From: Cutaneotrichosporon cavernicola
Taxonomy: Eukaryota > Basidiomycota > Tremellomycetes > Trichosporonales > Trichosporonaceae
DNA length: 64,000 nt
NCBI RefSeq assembly: GCF_030864355.1
Contig: NC_083396.1
Coordinates: 2,418,001 to 2,482,000 of the forward strand
Direction: 5' to 3'
The translations under genes and the position numbers were made by a program. How positions within the stretch are numbered: the first letter of the stretch is position 1; every line of letters begins with the position of its first letter. The notes below the pieces were generated by a model. The model searched no databases. It was not told the DNA's origin and was given only the letters and a program-made list of their open reading frames with translations. Positions 12,201 to 22,871 of this stretch are shown here, piece by piece.

Positions 12201-13996
12201 CGTCGACTGCACGGTTGCCACAGCGCTCCACTGTCATTGAGAGCCCTCGGCCCAGGATGGCGGACGAGAACGGTCACGTCGTCCCGATGGCAAAGGAGCC
12301 AGTGGCGCCACTGCCCATGACGCCTGCGGGTTCTGATCAAGGGTCTCAAACTCTTGCAGTCGATGTCATCCGGCCGTCGTTTGCCCGCAACAACACCTCG
12401 GTTCGGATCGTCTCCGAAGAGCAGGAGGTGCACGGCGATTCGTTGCGGGTCCAAGATTCGCCGGGTCACGACGTCTTGCTATCACTAACCGGCCAAAAGC
12501 GGACAAGGGAGCCCGATGCCATTACGCTCAACGACATTCCGCTACTAGCTCAAGCACAGCAGAAACGGAACCGGTTCGACGGGCAGCCGCTTGTCGCCGA
12601 CCTCAAGCCTCTCGAGGCCATGGTCATCCGCCACTTTGCTCTACTTCACCTACAAAAGACTGGCTTAGGCCACTTGGTGGAACCGGAAGACTTCATGGAC
12701 ATGCTCGAAATGCGCAGGGGTCAGTGGTGGAACTTTAAGCTGTTTAAGAACAACGCCAAAAAGGACCAGAAGCGCAAGGGTATCTTTGGTGTCCCCATCG
12801 AGATCCTCGTGGAACGCACCGGATCGGACTCGCAGCAGGGCATCTCTCCCAAAGTCTTACTCCGTGTCCCAGAATTTGTGGAGGAGATCACTGCAACGAT
12901 GCGGCAGCAGGGTGATTAGCGCAGTTGTCATTGCTGACTCTAGACATGGCAGTGGAGGGCATCTTCCGCAAGAACGGCAACATCCGGAAGCTTGCGCTCA
13001 CCGCAGAAGCGCTCGACACAAACTACACCGCGGTCGCTCTGTCGGAGGAGAACCCTGTACAGCTGGCGGCGTTGCTGAAAAAGTTCCTTCGCGAGATTCC
13101 CGATCCGCTCCTGACTTTCCGGCTGCACAGGTTATGGTGTGCGGCTGCTTGTGAGTTATGGAGTAGCAAGTGACGCTGACGTGCAGCCATGCCCAATCCT
13201 CAGGACAAGATACGCTGCCTGCACCTCCTCATGATGCTGCTGCCAAAGCCGAATCGCGACACGATCGAGGTCGTCTTCGTCTTCCTCCGCTGGGTTGCGA
13301 GCTTCTCCGGTCAAAATGAAGATTCCGGCAGCAAGATGGACTTGACCAACCTCGCCACGGTTATCACACCCAATATTCTCTACGGCAAGGGCCAACAAGC
13401 TGCTCGCGAGGAAAGCATGATTGCGATCACGGCGGTCCAGAGTCTGCTCGAGAAGCAGGACGACTTTTACCGTGTACCCCCTGAACTCAACTACGTGTTG
13501 CACGAGAAGGTCTCCAAGTTGTTCTCGAGGGACACGGACCTCGCGCCCAAGGAGGTCTTCAAACTCTGCCAGAAGTACTATATCAAGCGCGGCCTGCAAC
13601 AACCCCATGGTCAGGGCGGGTCGCAGACGAACCTCAATGCTATCAGCAACCCCGCCATGACGCAGCGCCCATCCTACTCTGGCCCGGCTGGGGGTCCCCA
13701 ACGCCCGCCTGACTCGCGACTCAGCACTGTGACGGCGCCACAGCCACCGTATCGCAAAGACAGCTGGAGCGACGAGAAGCAAGCGCCGTCCGAGGAGAGT
13801 GGCACAACGTTACGGGCAGGGCAGCCCGGCGTTGGTGGGACCAACTCCAGACCGACATCGTGGGTTCCGGGGGCGACGACCACGAGTCCAGGTCTCCCGG
13901 GCCCGGGCACCCCCACAGGACTGGTGAGCGCAGCCGCGAGCGCGAATCAAACGCCGAACGTCAACGTGTACAACGCCGCGAACCCGCCAACAGGTC

Positions 13997-14027
<31 letters not shown>

Positions 14028-14253
14028 AATCAACGGGCAGCCCGCCCCGGCCGTCATCAGCCCGGGCAGCTCGTACGGCCATGGTCACTCGATGCCAATG
14101 CCGAGCCCGAGCTGGCGAGGACCGTTCCAGGGACCCGCGAGCACCGGGTCTAGACAGTCGAGCCGTGGCTCGGCACCCCCCTCGCCAGGTGTCGCGGCAG
14201 ACGAACGCCCTTCGTTCCAGATGGAGCGGGGCCCATCGCGCGACCGCGCATAG
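9258..14253 (+). CDS. LIM-domain RhoGAP (Rga1/Rga2-like)
   Basis: Six exons: 9258-10244, 10280-10523, 10567-11112, 11163-12911, 12944-13150 and 13187-14253, giving 1599 residues. Introns are 32-50 nt. The N-terminal 295 residues are Ser/Thr/Pro-rich. Then come LIM modules: C-A-A-C...H-TDCFRCKDC at about 298, a second starting ICAKCDQAL, and a partial third starting CVGCETS. A fourth zinc-finger-like block (CPRCGES...HSHCVECGNC) lies near residues 759-860 and is stretched by an insertion before its last ligands. The RhoGAP domain follows at about 1135-1330, with arginine finger GIFRKNGN and LKKFLREIPDPLL. The tail is Pro/Met-rich, with a (PM)n run from a GATGCC microsatellite near 14001-14025. 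The protein should switch off Rho/Cdc42 GTPases at growth sites and septa. Start chosen as the first ATG of the long open exon, after a leader rich in C and T. Confidence 0.9.
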
Positions 14254-14982
14254 CGTTAGCGAGTGCCTGAGCGCCGCGAGTGTGCGCTTTCCCACGTGTC
14301 CCACGCATAATTCTTACGACTTATGACCGCGCCGTCCTGCGGCGCATGAGCCAGGGGGCGCACTCATTAGGATACCCGCAGCTTGTAACTCTTACGCCGT
14401 ATTCCCGGCCGCTTGACGGTCTATTCATGCACAGTTGGTGTGCACGAGTGAGCGCGAGCGCACGGGCTCTGTCTGGCGCAGTATGGACTTTGGTAGAGCA
14501 GGGCAGAGGGATGCACGCTCGGGTGCAGGGTATGTGAGGTGTCTAGTTGCTGTGCGTTGCGGTGCAGTGGGTTGAGCGCTTCGGGAGTGGGTAATGCGAC
14601 ACCGTGGGTCTGTGTAGGCCAGCCTCGTTGCTGATGCGGCTGAACAGCGCTGTGAGAGGTGAAGGCTCACTGAGGCCCACAGCATCTGTCCCCATCCCCT
14701 ATGAACAGGACTATGCGCGATGGAGAGTGTTCACCTGGTTATTTCTCCACCCTGGGGATAAAGCCAAGTCCTTCACCGGCCACAGGGCCGTTCAAATACC
14801 AAATGTGAACGGCTCCCGAGGAGCCTCGAGTGTAGGATGATGCACCCCAAGTCCATCTTTGCTAACAAACGTCGTCCTGTATCAGTCCAACTATCCAACC
14901 TCAACCTTCCCATGCCCATCTATCTAACTCCATACAACCCTCTCAAGCTAGGCACTCCCTACCCTATCCCATCCCATCCTTC
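14254..14982. other. Convergent 3' spacer
   Basis: Non-coding interval between two converging genes. No credible gene or RNA seen. The last 100 bases are pyrimidine-rich. Confidence 0.5.
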
Positions 14983-15798
14983 CTAATCCCCAAACTCAAC
15001 CGCGGCAAGCAACCAAACGCTGCCATCCTCATCAACCCATCCCATGCCCTCGCGCATGACCGCGTCGTCCAACGCGTTTCGAGCCCGAGTGCTACTCCAC
15101 CCAGCCCCCTTTTCCACGCTACCCGCATCTAGTCGTCCCCGAGGTGTAGAGTCGGACGCTAGGACGAGGAGCATGCTCTGATCCGTGTTGAGTTGGCGCG
15201 GGACGCTGCGGACAAACGTACATCCCCCCGCGGTGTGTATTGTGTAGCCAGCACGGAGGGGAGCGAGGAGGTCGAGCGCGCGCCGGATGTCGTCGGGAGT
15301 GATTCCATCGTCCGAAGAGGCCTGTTGGAATGGGCGGAGGAGAGATGTAGTGTGGTTGGAAGATGGAGCGGTCGGAGAGGTTGGAGATGCCACCGGTCCC
15401 CTCCGCATAGCCTCGACCCTTGCAATCAACTCGCCCATCTCTATCACGCCACCATTAACGCCGCGCGTACTAACGCAAACGTCGACTACCTGGGTAGCCA
15501 GTTCCGCCGCCCACTCGCCCAACCCCAAACTCGCCCACCACGCCGGCCGGCCGGTCCCAGCGAGCGGATCGATGCCGAGGGCCGCGCACATTTTCTGGAA
15601 CTGGTGTCGAAACGCTGGGTCTTTCCTGATATCTGTTTTGTGGGCTGCCGCAAAGGACTGAAGAGATTGGCGGAATGAGGAGAGTTGGGTTTCGAGAGTC
15701 GTGAGCTGGGTTGACGAGAGGGTTGAGGAGAAGGTGGCGTAGGATTCGGTGGTGGTGGAATGCCGCGAGAGGGCGGAGATACCGGCGCCTTTGCGCAT
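14983..15798 (-). CDS. SNF8: ESCRT-II subunit Snf8/Vps22
   Basis: A single-exon gene of 271 residues, close to the usual length of about 250. The N-terminus (MRKGAGISAL) matches the R-x-G-x-G start of the family. Diagnostic blocks follow: a coiled-coil helix ending FRQSLQSFAAAHKTDIRKDP, then FRHQFQKMCAALGIDPLAG, the GLGEWAAELATQVVDVC helix, NGGVIEMGEL, then two winged-helix domains with the CTFVRSVPRQLNTDQ strand. Snf8 pairs with Vps36 and two Vps25 copies in ESCRT-II, which sorts ubiquitinated cargo into multivesicular endosomes. In fungi it is also needed for Rim101/PacC pH signalling. The linker before the second winged-helix domain is longer and Ser/Thr-rich (PTAPSSNHTTSLL). It lies 285 bp downstream of SLA1 on the same strand. 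Confidence 0.92.
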   Translation of the reverse strand: MRKGAGISALSRHSTTTESYATFSSTLSSTQLTTLETQLSSFRQSLQSFAAAHKTDIRKDPAFRHQFQKMCAALGIDPLAGTGRPAWWASLGLGEWAAELATQVVDVCVSTRGVNGGVIEMGELIARVEAMRRGPVASPTSPTAPSSNHTTSLLRPFQQASSDDGITPDDIRRALDLLAPLRAGYTIHTAGGCTFVRSVPRQLNTDQSMLLVLASDSTPRGRLDAGSVEKGAGWSSTRARNALDDAVMREGMGWVDEDGSVWLLAAVEFGD

Positions 15799-15924
15799 GG
15801 TGTGAATGTATGGGAGGTTGGAGAGGTTGGAGAGGTTGAGAGATGGGGAGATGGAGAGAGTGGCGATGGGGAAAGGAAGACAGAGATTGTTTATGTTCGA
15901 CGTTCGATCATCAGATGGCGCAGG

Positions 15925-15931
15925 TCACGTG
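15925..15931. promoter_or_regulatory. TCACGTG element upstream of SNF8
   Basis: CACGTG core about 130 bp before the SNF8 start codon; see the similar elements at 6525, 36244, 36637, 38313 and 55852. Confidence 0.35.
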
Positions 15932-16083
15932 CCACACATTGGACCTCCACCTTCTTCTACCCAACTCCCATGTCATGTTGTCATAAGTCTACGGTATACC
16001 GCGCTACACGCAGCCAGGGCGGTCCTAGCGACCAGCCTACACCTACACACCTATCGCGATATACTCCATTCCTGCCGCCACAC

Positions 16084-19000
16084 CTAGTACTGCCCATACC
16101 CGCCCTGCCCATACTGCCCGTACTGCCCCATCATCTGCGGGTTGTACCCCGTCGCCTGCGGGTACATGCCTTGGCCCATGGGCATCATGCCACCCATGGG
16201 CATGCCTGTGCCCTGCATCTGCATCGGCATGCCCGTGTTCTGCGGGAACATGCCCGGCGCGCCATTGTACCCCGTCGTGAGTGGGCGCAGCGCGTCGTAT
16301 TTGTCTGTAGTCAGCGCCGCTCTTGAATCGTGGGTGGCCATGCAGAGGTCCATCTTGATGTCGGCGGCCATGCGGCCCGCCTCGACTCACTCGCAGCCTG
16401 AGGGTTCGTCTCCTCGCTCTTGCCAAAGTCGGTGCGTTTCATCGCGTTGAAAATGTTCGACGGCGCAAACATGTCCCCTCCCGCACCAGTCGGCTGCGGA
16501 AGCTGCGGCGGTGGCAGATTAGCAATCGCGTTGAAGCTGTTGTTCTGCTGCTGCTGGAACGGGATGCCAGTATACGCCGGCTGGATGGGCTGCTGGTACC
16601 CGGGCGAGAGCATGCCGCCGCCCATGCCGATGGGCATGCCTGTCTGCTGCATCCCCATGGGCTGCTGGAAGCCTGTCGGGTGGGTGGGAACGAACATGCC
16701 CGTCATGCTCGGCTGGAGGGGGTTGAGGAGCCCCTCGTTCGCGCGTACAGGTGCGAGGGGACCGCGGGGCGCGTTCGGGTCCGGCATCTGCGGCTGGGCC
16801 TGCTGAGGCTGCTGGATCTGGGCCATTGGCGCCGCTGAGTTGACCGCACCCAGGCCGTAGGTCGATGGCGGGGGAAGGGTCGCGCTGCCAGTGCGTGCTG
16901 GTACTGCGGCCGACGTGGCACGCTGCTGCGCCTGCACGCTCAGCGGGTTCGGCAGCTCAGCGAGAACGTCAAAGTTGCCACCGCGGGGCGCGTCCGCACT
17001 CGCTGGGCGCATGTTGCTGATCTGTGCGAGGAGCGCGTCGGTGCCGTTCGCCTTAGGTGGCGGACTGGCCGTCTTCGGTGGCGCGGTTGCAGGCGCAGGT
17101 GACGCAGGCTTGTTGGCCGCAGGCTTGATCTCCCACGCGTCGTCGTCAAAGCCAGTAAGCAGAGACTTGGGCAGCTCCTCCTTCTTCTCTTCCTCGGCCT
17201 TCTTTTCAACAGGCGGAGCTGGGGTCGGCTCGATCGGCGTGAGCGACACCTTGCTCAGCTGCTCAGACACAGCGCCGAGCGCAGCCGTGTCGACCGTGTT
17301 GGACGTGAGGGTGTTGCGGCGTTCGGGACGGCCGCGGCGCGTGTTGTTCGTGAGCTTGCCCTCCGGGTTCGTGAACAGCCCGGGAGGAGGGGCCGGCGCG
17401 GGGCCCTTTCCGCCACCGTCCTCATGCTCCTGCAGCTTGCGGGCATAGTCCTCGTCGGCGTTCAGCTGCGCCGCCTGCTCGGGCGTCTTCTTGCCATACC
17501 GCCCACTAATAACCTTGCGAACGCGGATGACGTCGCCCTCGCGCAGGCCGAGCGAGCGCAGCGTGGTCCCGTCCAGCTCGGGCAGGATACTCTCGTCGAT
17601 CCGGTCGCGGTCAAAGTTGGCCGCGTAGCGGGTGCAGTCGTCGATCCCGCACCCGGCGTCGAGGAAGAACGCAAACCAGTCAAACGCCTGCTTGCGCGCG
17701 CTGCCGCGGCGCTGCGCCTCGGCACGCACACTCGACTCTTGGCTAATAGTCGCGCTCGGCTTGCGCACCGCCTGACCGAGCGGGAGGTCGTCGTCGTCCG
17801 CCGCCGCCGCTTGCCGCTCCTTGCGTGCGAGGTAGCGCTTAATCATGTGTGTGTCGTCAGGCGACATCTTCTCCATCGGCACCTCGATGATCACGCCGTT
17901 TAACTTGTGCAGCCGCAGTTTGTTGCCGTTCATGCCCAGGAACTCGGCCTCGACCTTAAACTGCCCCGTGCGGTCGCTCCAGACACGTGTGCGCGCCGGG
18001 TTCGGCTTGGGCCGTGCTGGGTCGCTCGGCTTGGCTGGCGTCGCCTTGGCCTTGCCGCTAGGGAGGTTGCGAGCAGCGGCCGCCGCGTCGCCGCCACCAC
18101 GCGACGTGACCTTGGGTGGCTCGGCTCCGCGAGCCGCCTCCCGCCGCGACGCAGCCTCGGCGTAACGCCGCCGCTGTTCCTCTTCACGCATACGCTGGTC
18201 GACCTGCTGCTGCTTGGCGCGCTCCTCGACCTCAATCTGCTCAGCAATCTCGTGGTCCGCCGCCTCTTGCTCGGCTCGGCGAACAGCCGCTTCCTCGATC
18301 GCACGGCGCGCTTCCTCCTTGCGCTGCACCTCCTCCCGGCGCCGAGCCTCCGCCGCAGCTGCAGCCTGCGCAGCCTCAGCCTCGGCAGCACGGCGCGCGG
18401 CAGCTGGGTCGACGGCCGGTGCAGCTGGTGCGCCACCAGCAGCCGCCTCGACGTATTGGGCAGGCACGACGCCCTCGGCACCCCGTGAGTTGCGCACGAG
18501 CCACCACTCGTCCTCCTTCTCGACGACAGTGAGAGTCTCGCCTTCGGCGACAGTGAGCTCGTCGTCACCGCCAGCCTCAAAGTCGTAAAGCACGACGCAC
18601 TGCTCGACACCGCCCGCCCCAGCGGACGAAGGGCTCACAGGCGTCTGTGGGCTCGCGGGCGTCTCCTCGGCCCACCGTACCTGCTTGGTGGGAGGTGGCG
18701 CCACGGGCGCCTCGTCCTCGGATGCCGGCTGATGCGGTGCCTCGTCGACGTCGTGTGTGAGCTCCAGCGCCTCGCCAGCAGCTTCCTTGCTCTGCTCGAG
18801 CTTGTGGATGATCTCCTTGGACACCTGAGCGCTGCCGGTGTGGAGAACCAGGTGGGACTGTGGCCCGGCGAGACTCAGCACGAGCACCTTGTCCGATTGG
18901 GGCTCGACCTGCAAGAGATCCGTGATCGGACACTGCTTGACGGGGCTCTTGTCCGTCTCGGAAGCAAAGAAAATGGCGCCATTGCCAACGCCCAGTGTAC

Positions 19001-19690
19001 CGTTCTTCTTGCGGTTACCGTCCATCTCAGCGACCGACCACGTCTGGACCTTGTCCTTGAGACGCAGCTGGCGTTGGTGCTCGGCGACCTCGCGGGCGTG
19101 TGCCGCCTCCTCCTCTTCGCGGCGCTGGGCCTCGACCACATCGGCGCTCTCCTCGGCACCGGCGACTGCGACGCTCGTCGAAGCGTCAATCTCCTCGCAG
19201 TAGTTGCGGGGCACGAAACCCAGCTTGTCGCTACCGCCCGAGACGCGCACGAGCAACCACTCGTCCTCGACAGCGTAGACGTACAGCGTCGCCTCCTCGT
19301 CCATCGAGACCTCCTCTGGTGACGTCGACTCGTACGAGTACATCGATCTCGTCTGGTTGATTGGCGGCATCTGGAGTTAGCAACGACTCTGATCAAAGCA
19401 TCACCTCCTCGACGTAGGTGCATGGAATGAGGCCCACCGGCCCATCCTGACCCCCATCATCCTCCTTGAGCTTGGCCTTCCACCACCTGGATGCGACAAT
19501 TCATGCGTTTCGAGTCGGTCGAAGCGAGGGGCACGGGTCAGCGCCGTAACGACAAGCCTAGAAGATTGACTCACTCGTCATCACCCTTCTCGACAATGTA
19601 GAGGATCTGGTCCTCGGAGAATGAGAGCTCGTCCTCGAGGTCCTGGGCCGTGTAGTCGTACAGCGCCTTGACGACTGCGACGTAGGCCAT
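16084..19690 (-). CDS. SLA1: Actin/endocytosis adaptor Sla1
   Basis: Four exons: 19690-19575, 19486-19405, 19370-16391 and 16304-16084, giving 1132 residues. Order of modules: SH3-1 (residues 1-66, ALYDYTAQDLEDELSF), SH3-2 (about 75-130), a PH-like block (GTLGVGNGAIFFASETDK), SH3-3 (about 323-378, VVLYDFEAGGDDELTV), an Ala/Glu/Arg-rich helix, SHD1 (about 526-590, W-SDRTGQFKVEAEFLG, the NPFxD receptor), then a SAM-like SHD2 (about 626-695). The C-terminus is rich in Q, M and TG. It keeps motifs of the type Mxx[Q/S]xTG (MGMQQTG, MFPQNTG, MQMQGTG, MYPQATG), which in yeast are Prk1/Ark1 kinase sites. Sla1 links cargo, clathrin and Arp2/3 activation at cortical actin patches. Retaining the last intron (16305-16390) would replace the final 73 residues, including three of these motifs, with a short basic tail. 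Four in-phase exons and the complete module order make the call firm. Confidence 0.94.
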
Positions 19691-20005
19691 GGTGGGCGGT
19701 CTAAACGCTAGGCCTGGTACTGGTGTGGAATATGTGTCCGTTTGATTCTAGATGGAGATGCAGTGGGTCGTGATGCAAGAGTTGAGATGGAGACTGGATA
19801 GCTGGATGTGGACTTGATGTGGATGTGATGGCTAACAGATGGAATAGGTTGCTTTGGTGGCTGTGGGCGTGTAGGGATGTAGGGTGAGGTGTCCAACCGA
19901 ACAAGGCCCTGCTCACGTCACTAAAGGCAAGGACCAATTAACCCCTCCAGTCCTATGACGCCAAGGTGATTTCTGTCTTGTCCCATCTCACAACAAACCA
20001 CCACC
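19691..20005. promoter_or_regulatory. Divergent promoter between SLA1 and the DUF155 gene
   Basis: A 315-bp interval holding both start regions. No clear TATA box or recognisable binding site. Confidence 0.5.
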
Positions 20006-21715
20006 ATGTCAAGACCGCAAGGACACGCGAGGGTGACTACGGGACCCAAGCCGCCGACAGCTTCCCCAGCAGTGGCATCGACTCGTCGTAGTGCGGGTAC
20101 GCTTCCCGGAATAGCGCGTACTGCGTCGACGCTACGACAAAAGACGCCAGGCCCTTCCTCCCTCCCAGCGCATCTGCGCAACACTTCTGCCCCACGCGTA
20201 CCCTCTCCTCTGGGACAGGGTACACCCGCCCGCCCAACGAAACATATCCTTCCGGTCCGCACGTCCAAGACGACGGAGAAACACGTTCTCCTCCCCGAAG
20301 ACCCACAACTTGCGCCCCTCCCTCGCTCAGCATCAGAGACCAGCCTCGCGCGTGCCCGCTCGACCTCGGTCTCGGCGCCGAGTCGATCAGATGAACGGAG
20401 TGAGGCGGAGAAGATGACCAAGCGCGAGCGTAACGAGGCGGGATTCTCACGACTCATTGCATACGATACGGCCGAGGGATATCGCCTCAAGCTTCTACAA
20501 GCTTTCTTGCGGCGCGAACACGGCGTCGGCGTCGTCCGGGTGTTTGATGATTGCGTTTATGCCGTCTACAACCTCCCTTTGCTACCGGGGTATGGGGCCA
20601 CGAATCGGGTACGCTCGTCGCCGGCTGTCAAGTCGCCGGGAGGAGTTAGTATGATGGAGCGCATGACGCAGGCCGAGGAACAGGGGTACGACGACGAGTA
20701 TTTCCCCGTCGAAGCCGATGAGCCTGTTACCGGCGCCGATCCGAGCGAATACATCCTCAGTCGGTCGCCGCCGTCACCCGTCGTCGAACACAGCCTGGCT
20801 TTAGGGGATGAACGGGCTGGCCCTATCGACCTCCCCGAACCTGCGCGCTCGCCGCCCAAGGCCGAACCCGTAATGGTCTACGAGGAGCCCGAGACGCCGA
20901 CGATACGTCCTCCACCGCGAATGCGCCGCCGCTCGTCGGGGTATAAACATCCCGTTGCCGAGGCCGTGTTCTTCAACTACGGCGTGAGCGTGTTTTTTGG
21001 GTTTGCGCCAGGCGAAGAGACGAGTATCATGGAAGATATTCGGAACGCAGGAGTGTGGCAGGTCCCGAGCGCCGAGGACGATTGGGAGGTCGAAGAGTTC
21101 CATTACGAGTACGAGCCCGATGCCGAGAGCCCGCGCATCTACAACGACATGTTTACGTTCAAGAGCAGAAGCCACTTGTTCAAACTGTCGCTCGCGCACG
21201 CCATTGCCCAGTCGACAAAACTTAGCGTGTACGAGGCCAAGCTGCAGAACTCGCTCGAGATGACGTCCCTCTTTCCGAAGGAGCTCGCGACGACTGGCCA
21301 CCTCAATCTCGACCGGAAGGAGGCGTTGCAGATGACTGGCCGCCTGTTCAAGCTCCGCATGGACGTCAACCTCATCGGAGGCGTTCTCGACACTCCCGAT
21401 ATTTTCTGGTCCGACGCCTCGCTGTACCCCTTGTACGAGGCAATTAACCAGTACCTCGAGATTGAGCCGCGTGTGCAAGTGCTCAACGACAGGTTGTCAG
21501 TCGTCGGCGACCTGCTCGATATCATTCACGACTATATCGCCCAGCGCGCCAACCACCGCATCACGTGGATAATCATCCTCCTCATTGCTGTAGCAATTAT
21601 TGTTGGTGTCGGCGAGGTCGTGGCTCGTCTCGTCTTCCACGCAATCCTGCGGGATAAAGACGATATGCGCGTCCTCGGCGCGTCTCGATATCTTCTGCGG
21701 ATCAACCGCAAGTGA
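20006..21715 (+). CDS. DUF155 membrane protein (Rmd1/Rmd8, Sif2, RMND1 family)
   Basis: An intronless 569-residue protein with the start in good context (CACCATGTC). The first 130 residues are Ser/Pro/Arg-rich and disordered. The conserved DUF155 region follows: LIAYDTAEGYRL and VVRVFDDCVYAVY, an acidic spacer, AVFFNYGVSVFFGF, W-EVEEFHYEYEP, then SHLFKLSLAHAIAQSTKLSV and RLFKLRMDVNLIGGVLDTPD. It ends LNDRLSVVGDLLDIIHDY with one hydrophobic helix (about 518-538, WIIILLIAVAIIVG) and a short tail. Metazoan RMND1 supports mitochondrial translation. Yeast Rmd1/Rmd8 are cytosolic or vacuolar-associated and meiosis-linked, and fission yeast Sif2 binds Sad1. The basic, unstructured N-terminus with no obvious presequence resembles the Rmd8/Sif2 branch more than RMND1. 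The molecular function of the family is unknown. Confidence 0.88.
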   Translation: MSRPQGHARVTTGPKPPTASPAVASTRRSAGTLPGIARTASTLRQKTPGPSSLPAHLRNTSAPRVPSPLGQGTPARPTKHILPVRTSKTTEKHVLLPEDPQLAPLPRSASETSLARARSTSVSAPSRSDERSEAEKMTKRERNEAGFSRLIAYDTAEGYRLKLLQAFLRREHGVGVVRVFDDCVYAVYNLPLLPGYGATNRVRSSPAVKSPGGVSMMERMTQAEEQGYDDEYFPVEADEPVTGADPSEYILSRSPPSPVVEHSLALGDERAGPIDLPEPARSPPKAEPVMVYEEPETPTIRPPPRMRRRSSGYKHPVAEAVFFNYGVSVFFGFAPGEETSIMEDIRNAGVWQVPSAEDDWEVEEFHYEYEPDAESPRIYNDMFTFKSRSHLFKLSLAHAIAQSTKLSVYEAKLQNSLEMTSLFPKELATTGHLNLDRKEALQMTGRLFKLRMDVNLIGGVLDTPDIFWSDASLYPLYEAINQYLEIEPRVQVLNDRLSVVGDLLDIIHDYIAQRANHRITWIIILLIAVAIIVGVGEVVARLVFHAILRDKDDMRVLGASRYLLRINRK

Positions 21716-21973
21716 CGGGTGTGGGTAGAAAGTAGCGATACACAGCCAGGATAATGACCTGCACCGCGGCATAGTGCATAGTAGGGTGTTGTAATGTGAC
21801 AAAGTCGATGTCAGCATTGTCTGAACTGTGGTCTCTGAACAATGTAACTTAGTCTCCCTCATCACTCTACACGCTGTGCATGCTCAGTCAATGTGCGGTG
21901 CGCGCCTGCGCGTTTAATGGTACACTACACGCCAAAGCCATGGAGTGCCCGGCGGCTACAACAAATAATCCGA

Positions 21974-22871
21974 TCAGAGGTCGTCTCCAATGCTCAGCTG
22001 CACCTTCTCGCCAGGCTTGAAAGGCGGCATGCCGATGTATGGGCACGACCCGCAGCGGAACGCGTCACCGAGGTAGCAGCTGTTGCAGCTGCTAGTCTTC
22101 TTGGCCTCGGCGCGGAACTCGACGGGCCACACGCCCTCGACGCCAGTGGTCGCACTGCGCACGTGCGCTGGAATGTCGTCATCACCCTCAAGGAAGAACG
22201 CCTGCGCTTCCTTGACAGCTGCGGCGGTGCGCTCAGTCTCCTCATTCTCCAGGTCGGCAAGCCCACACGTGCAGCCCTTGCACGCGCGGCGGCGCTTGAC
22301 CTTCTTCCCGTCGTCGGTGGGGAAGACGCACTCGGGCCGTGCGCGGTCCTCTGGCGTGAGGAGCGAGACACCGCCGTCGGCCATGGGCGCGCTGTCCAAT
22401 GCCCAGAGCGCGGACTTGGATGCCTTGTCGGTACGTCGCTTGAGTGCGAGTGGGCGGGAGAGCGGAGCGGCCGACGAGGAGGCCTGCGGCGCGCTAAACG
22501 CCAGTACTGCGTCCGAGGAGGCAGTCGCGTCGGCGATGAAGCCGCGCTGGGCGAGAGTCGCCTGGAGCGCCTTCCCGACCTCGGCTGGGCCGGAGGGAAG
22601 GTGAATGCGCACGCTCGACGCGGCAGGGACGGCGGTGAGGAGTGCAGGCGGAAGCGGAAGCGGAACCACGACGTGCAGGGTCAGCGGGGCTGCGGGAAGG
22701 GTGGTAGCTGTTGTCAGTTACAGGCGTTTATCTCAACTAACCATTGTCGAGGATGCGGTCGAGCATCTCGCCGGTCACGTTGGTGCCCGAGCCCTTGAGC
22801 TCGGTGAGGATGCGCTGGTAATCATCGGCACGATCGAGCGAGCCAATGACGACGACGGGGCCAGTGGTCAT
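21974..22871 (-). CDS. DRE2: Fe-S cluster assembly protein Dre2 (anamorsin/CIAPIN1)
   Basis: Two exons, 22871-22742 and 22707-21974, split by a 34-nt intron; 287 residues. Exon 1 begins [19 protein letters not shown]. The N-terminal methyltransferase-like domain is short and divergent. The C-terminal CIAPIN1 region is intact: a first cysteine set with [10 protein letters not shown] then [12 protein letters not shown], and the closing twin CxxC set [19 protein letters not shown] followed by GMPPFKPGE. Dre2 with Tah18 donates electrons for cytosolic Fe-S protein assembly, and it binds 2Fe-2S and 4Fe-4S clusters. All ligand cysteines are present. An internal GTG could mimic a start in exon 2, but the upstream ATG exon is needed for the family N-terminus. 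Confidence 0.94.
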
